Shown here piece after piece: positions 63,742 through 64,000 of a stretch of 64,000 nucleotides of DNA. How positions within the stretch are numbered: position 1 is the stretch's first letter; each line of letters begins with the position of its first letter. The notes beneath the pieces were generated by a model. The model did not search any database, had not been told where the DNA came from, and saw nothing but the letters and a program-made list of their open reading frames with translations. Made by a program: the position numbers and the translations under genes. Source of the DNA: Ignavibacteria bacterium RIFOXYC2_FULL_35_21 (GTDB taxonomy: Bacteria > Bacteroidota > Ignavibacteria > Kapaibacteriales > UBA2268); assembly GCA_001804705.1 (NCBI GenBank), contig MHAY01000043.1, positions 1 to 64,000 on the forward strand, written 5' to 3'.

Positions 63742-64000
63742 ACCACAAAAAATTTTTAATTTTTAATTTTCAATTTTCAATAAATTTTCAATTAACAATT
63801 TTATAGGGATTGAAAATTTTCAACCCCTACATTTTCATTATCAGTTTTTCCATTTCCTATTTCCCTTTCAAATTTTAAAAGCAGAAGGGCATAAATGAGA
63901 AGCAACGCATAAGTCGCATTTCGCTTTTCTTGAAGTGCATATTTTCCTTCCATGATTAATCAAATAATGTGTGAAAATCACCCATTGTTTTTTGGGAATT
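63742..64000. other. Repeat-containing end of window
   Basis: A heptamer array (63753-63798: TTTTTAA, TTTTTAA, TTTTCAA, TTTTCAA, TAAA, TTTTCAA, TTAACAA) is followed by a palindrome ATAGGGATTGAAAATTTTCA with ACCCCTAC at 63803-63830. No complete gene is visible in the last 160 bp; a gene fragment reaching the window edge cannot be excluded. Confidence 0.55.

Overview
The window is AT-rich bacterial chromosome from the Bacteroidota/Chlorobiota (FCB) group. The signs are a SusC/SusD outer-membrane pair, a secreted protein with a type IX secretion C-terminal domain, a short (286 aa) primary sigma factor, and an OmpA protein with calcium-binding TSP3 repeats. An Ignavibacteria- or Kapabacteria-like lineage is plausible, but the genus cannot be fixed from the sequence. 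No insertion sequence, prophage, rRNA or CRISPR array was seen. One tRNA gene (Glu, anticodon CTC) is present.

Layout. 0.4-3.4 kb is a very AT-rich island with a small lipoprotein, an unknown gene, a cGAS/DncV-like nucleotidyltransferase (CD-NTase) and an S-4TM membrane effector. This is a compact CBASS-type anti-phage operon, followed by about 1 kb of mosaic repeats. 4.4-16.2 kb carries uvrA, two MNT/HEPN toxin-antitoxin modules (one broken), glyS, an ankyrin lipoprotein, an S41 protease, rpoD, lipA, hicBA, an OsmC protein and a lone antitoxin. 16.3-26.4 kb carries a secreted protein, tRNA-Glu with a minisatellite, a WD40/ASH T9SS cargo protein, hisS, a histidine kinase, and an ECF sigma / anti-sigma / Spy-like operon. 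26.4-44 kb mixes housekeeping and cell-wall genes (glmS, comEC, pgeF, mgsA, dapF, suhB) with five further toxin-antitoxin-like modules. 44-52.7 kb holds a polysaccharide export pair (SLBB and Wzz proteins), recN, ftsK and comB. 52.7-63.7 kb holds susD/susC, a TSP3-OmpA protein, a GNAT-like protein, a lipoprotein and a HAD hydrolase.

Two themes stand out. First, small toxin-antitoxin or defence modules are dense: about nine TA-like loci in 64 kb, two of them visibly decayed (a HEPN gene with an in-frame stop and a hicA gene with a frameshift). Second, the window is full of short repeats that invade genes. A C5T3/A3G5 palindrome family, a GCCGCTC-type palindrome and a CTGAGCG palindrome are translated in frame inside or at the ends of lipA, pgeF, suhB, comB, recN, ftsK, a metallophosphoesterase gene and a secreted protein gene. 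In addition, arrays with a strict 7-bp period lie at many gene ends and supply the stop or start codons of uvrA, glyS, the ankyrin gene, rpoD, the ECF sigma gene and the convergent wzz/recN pair.
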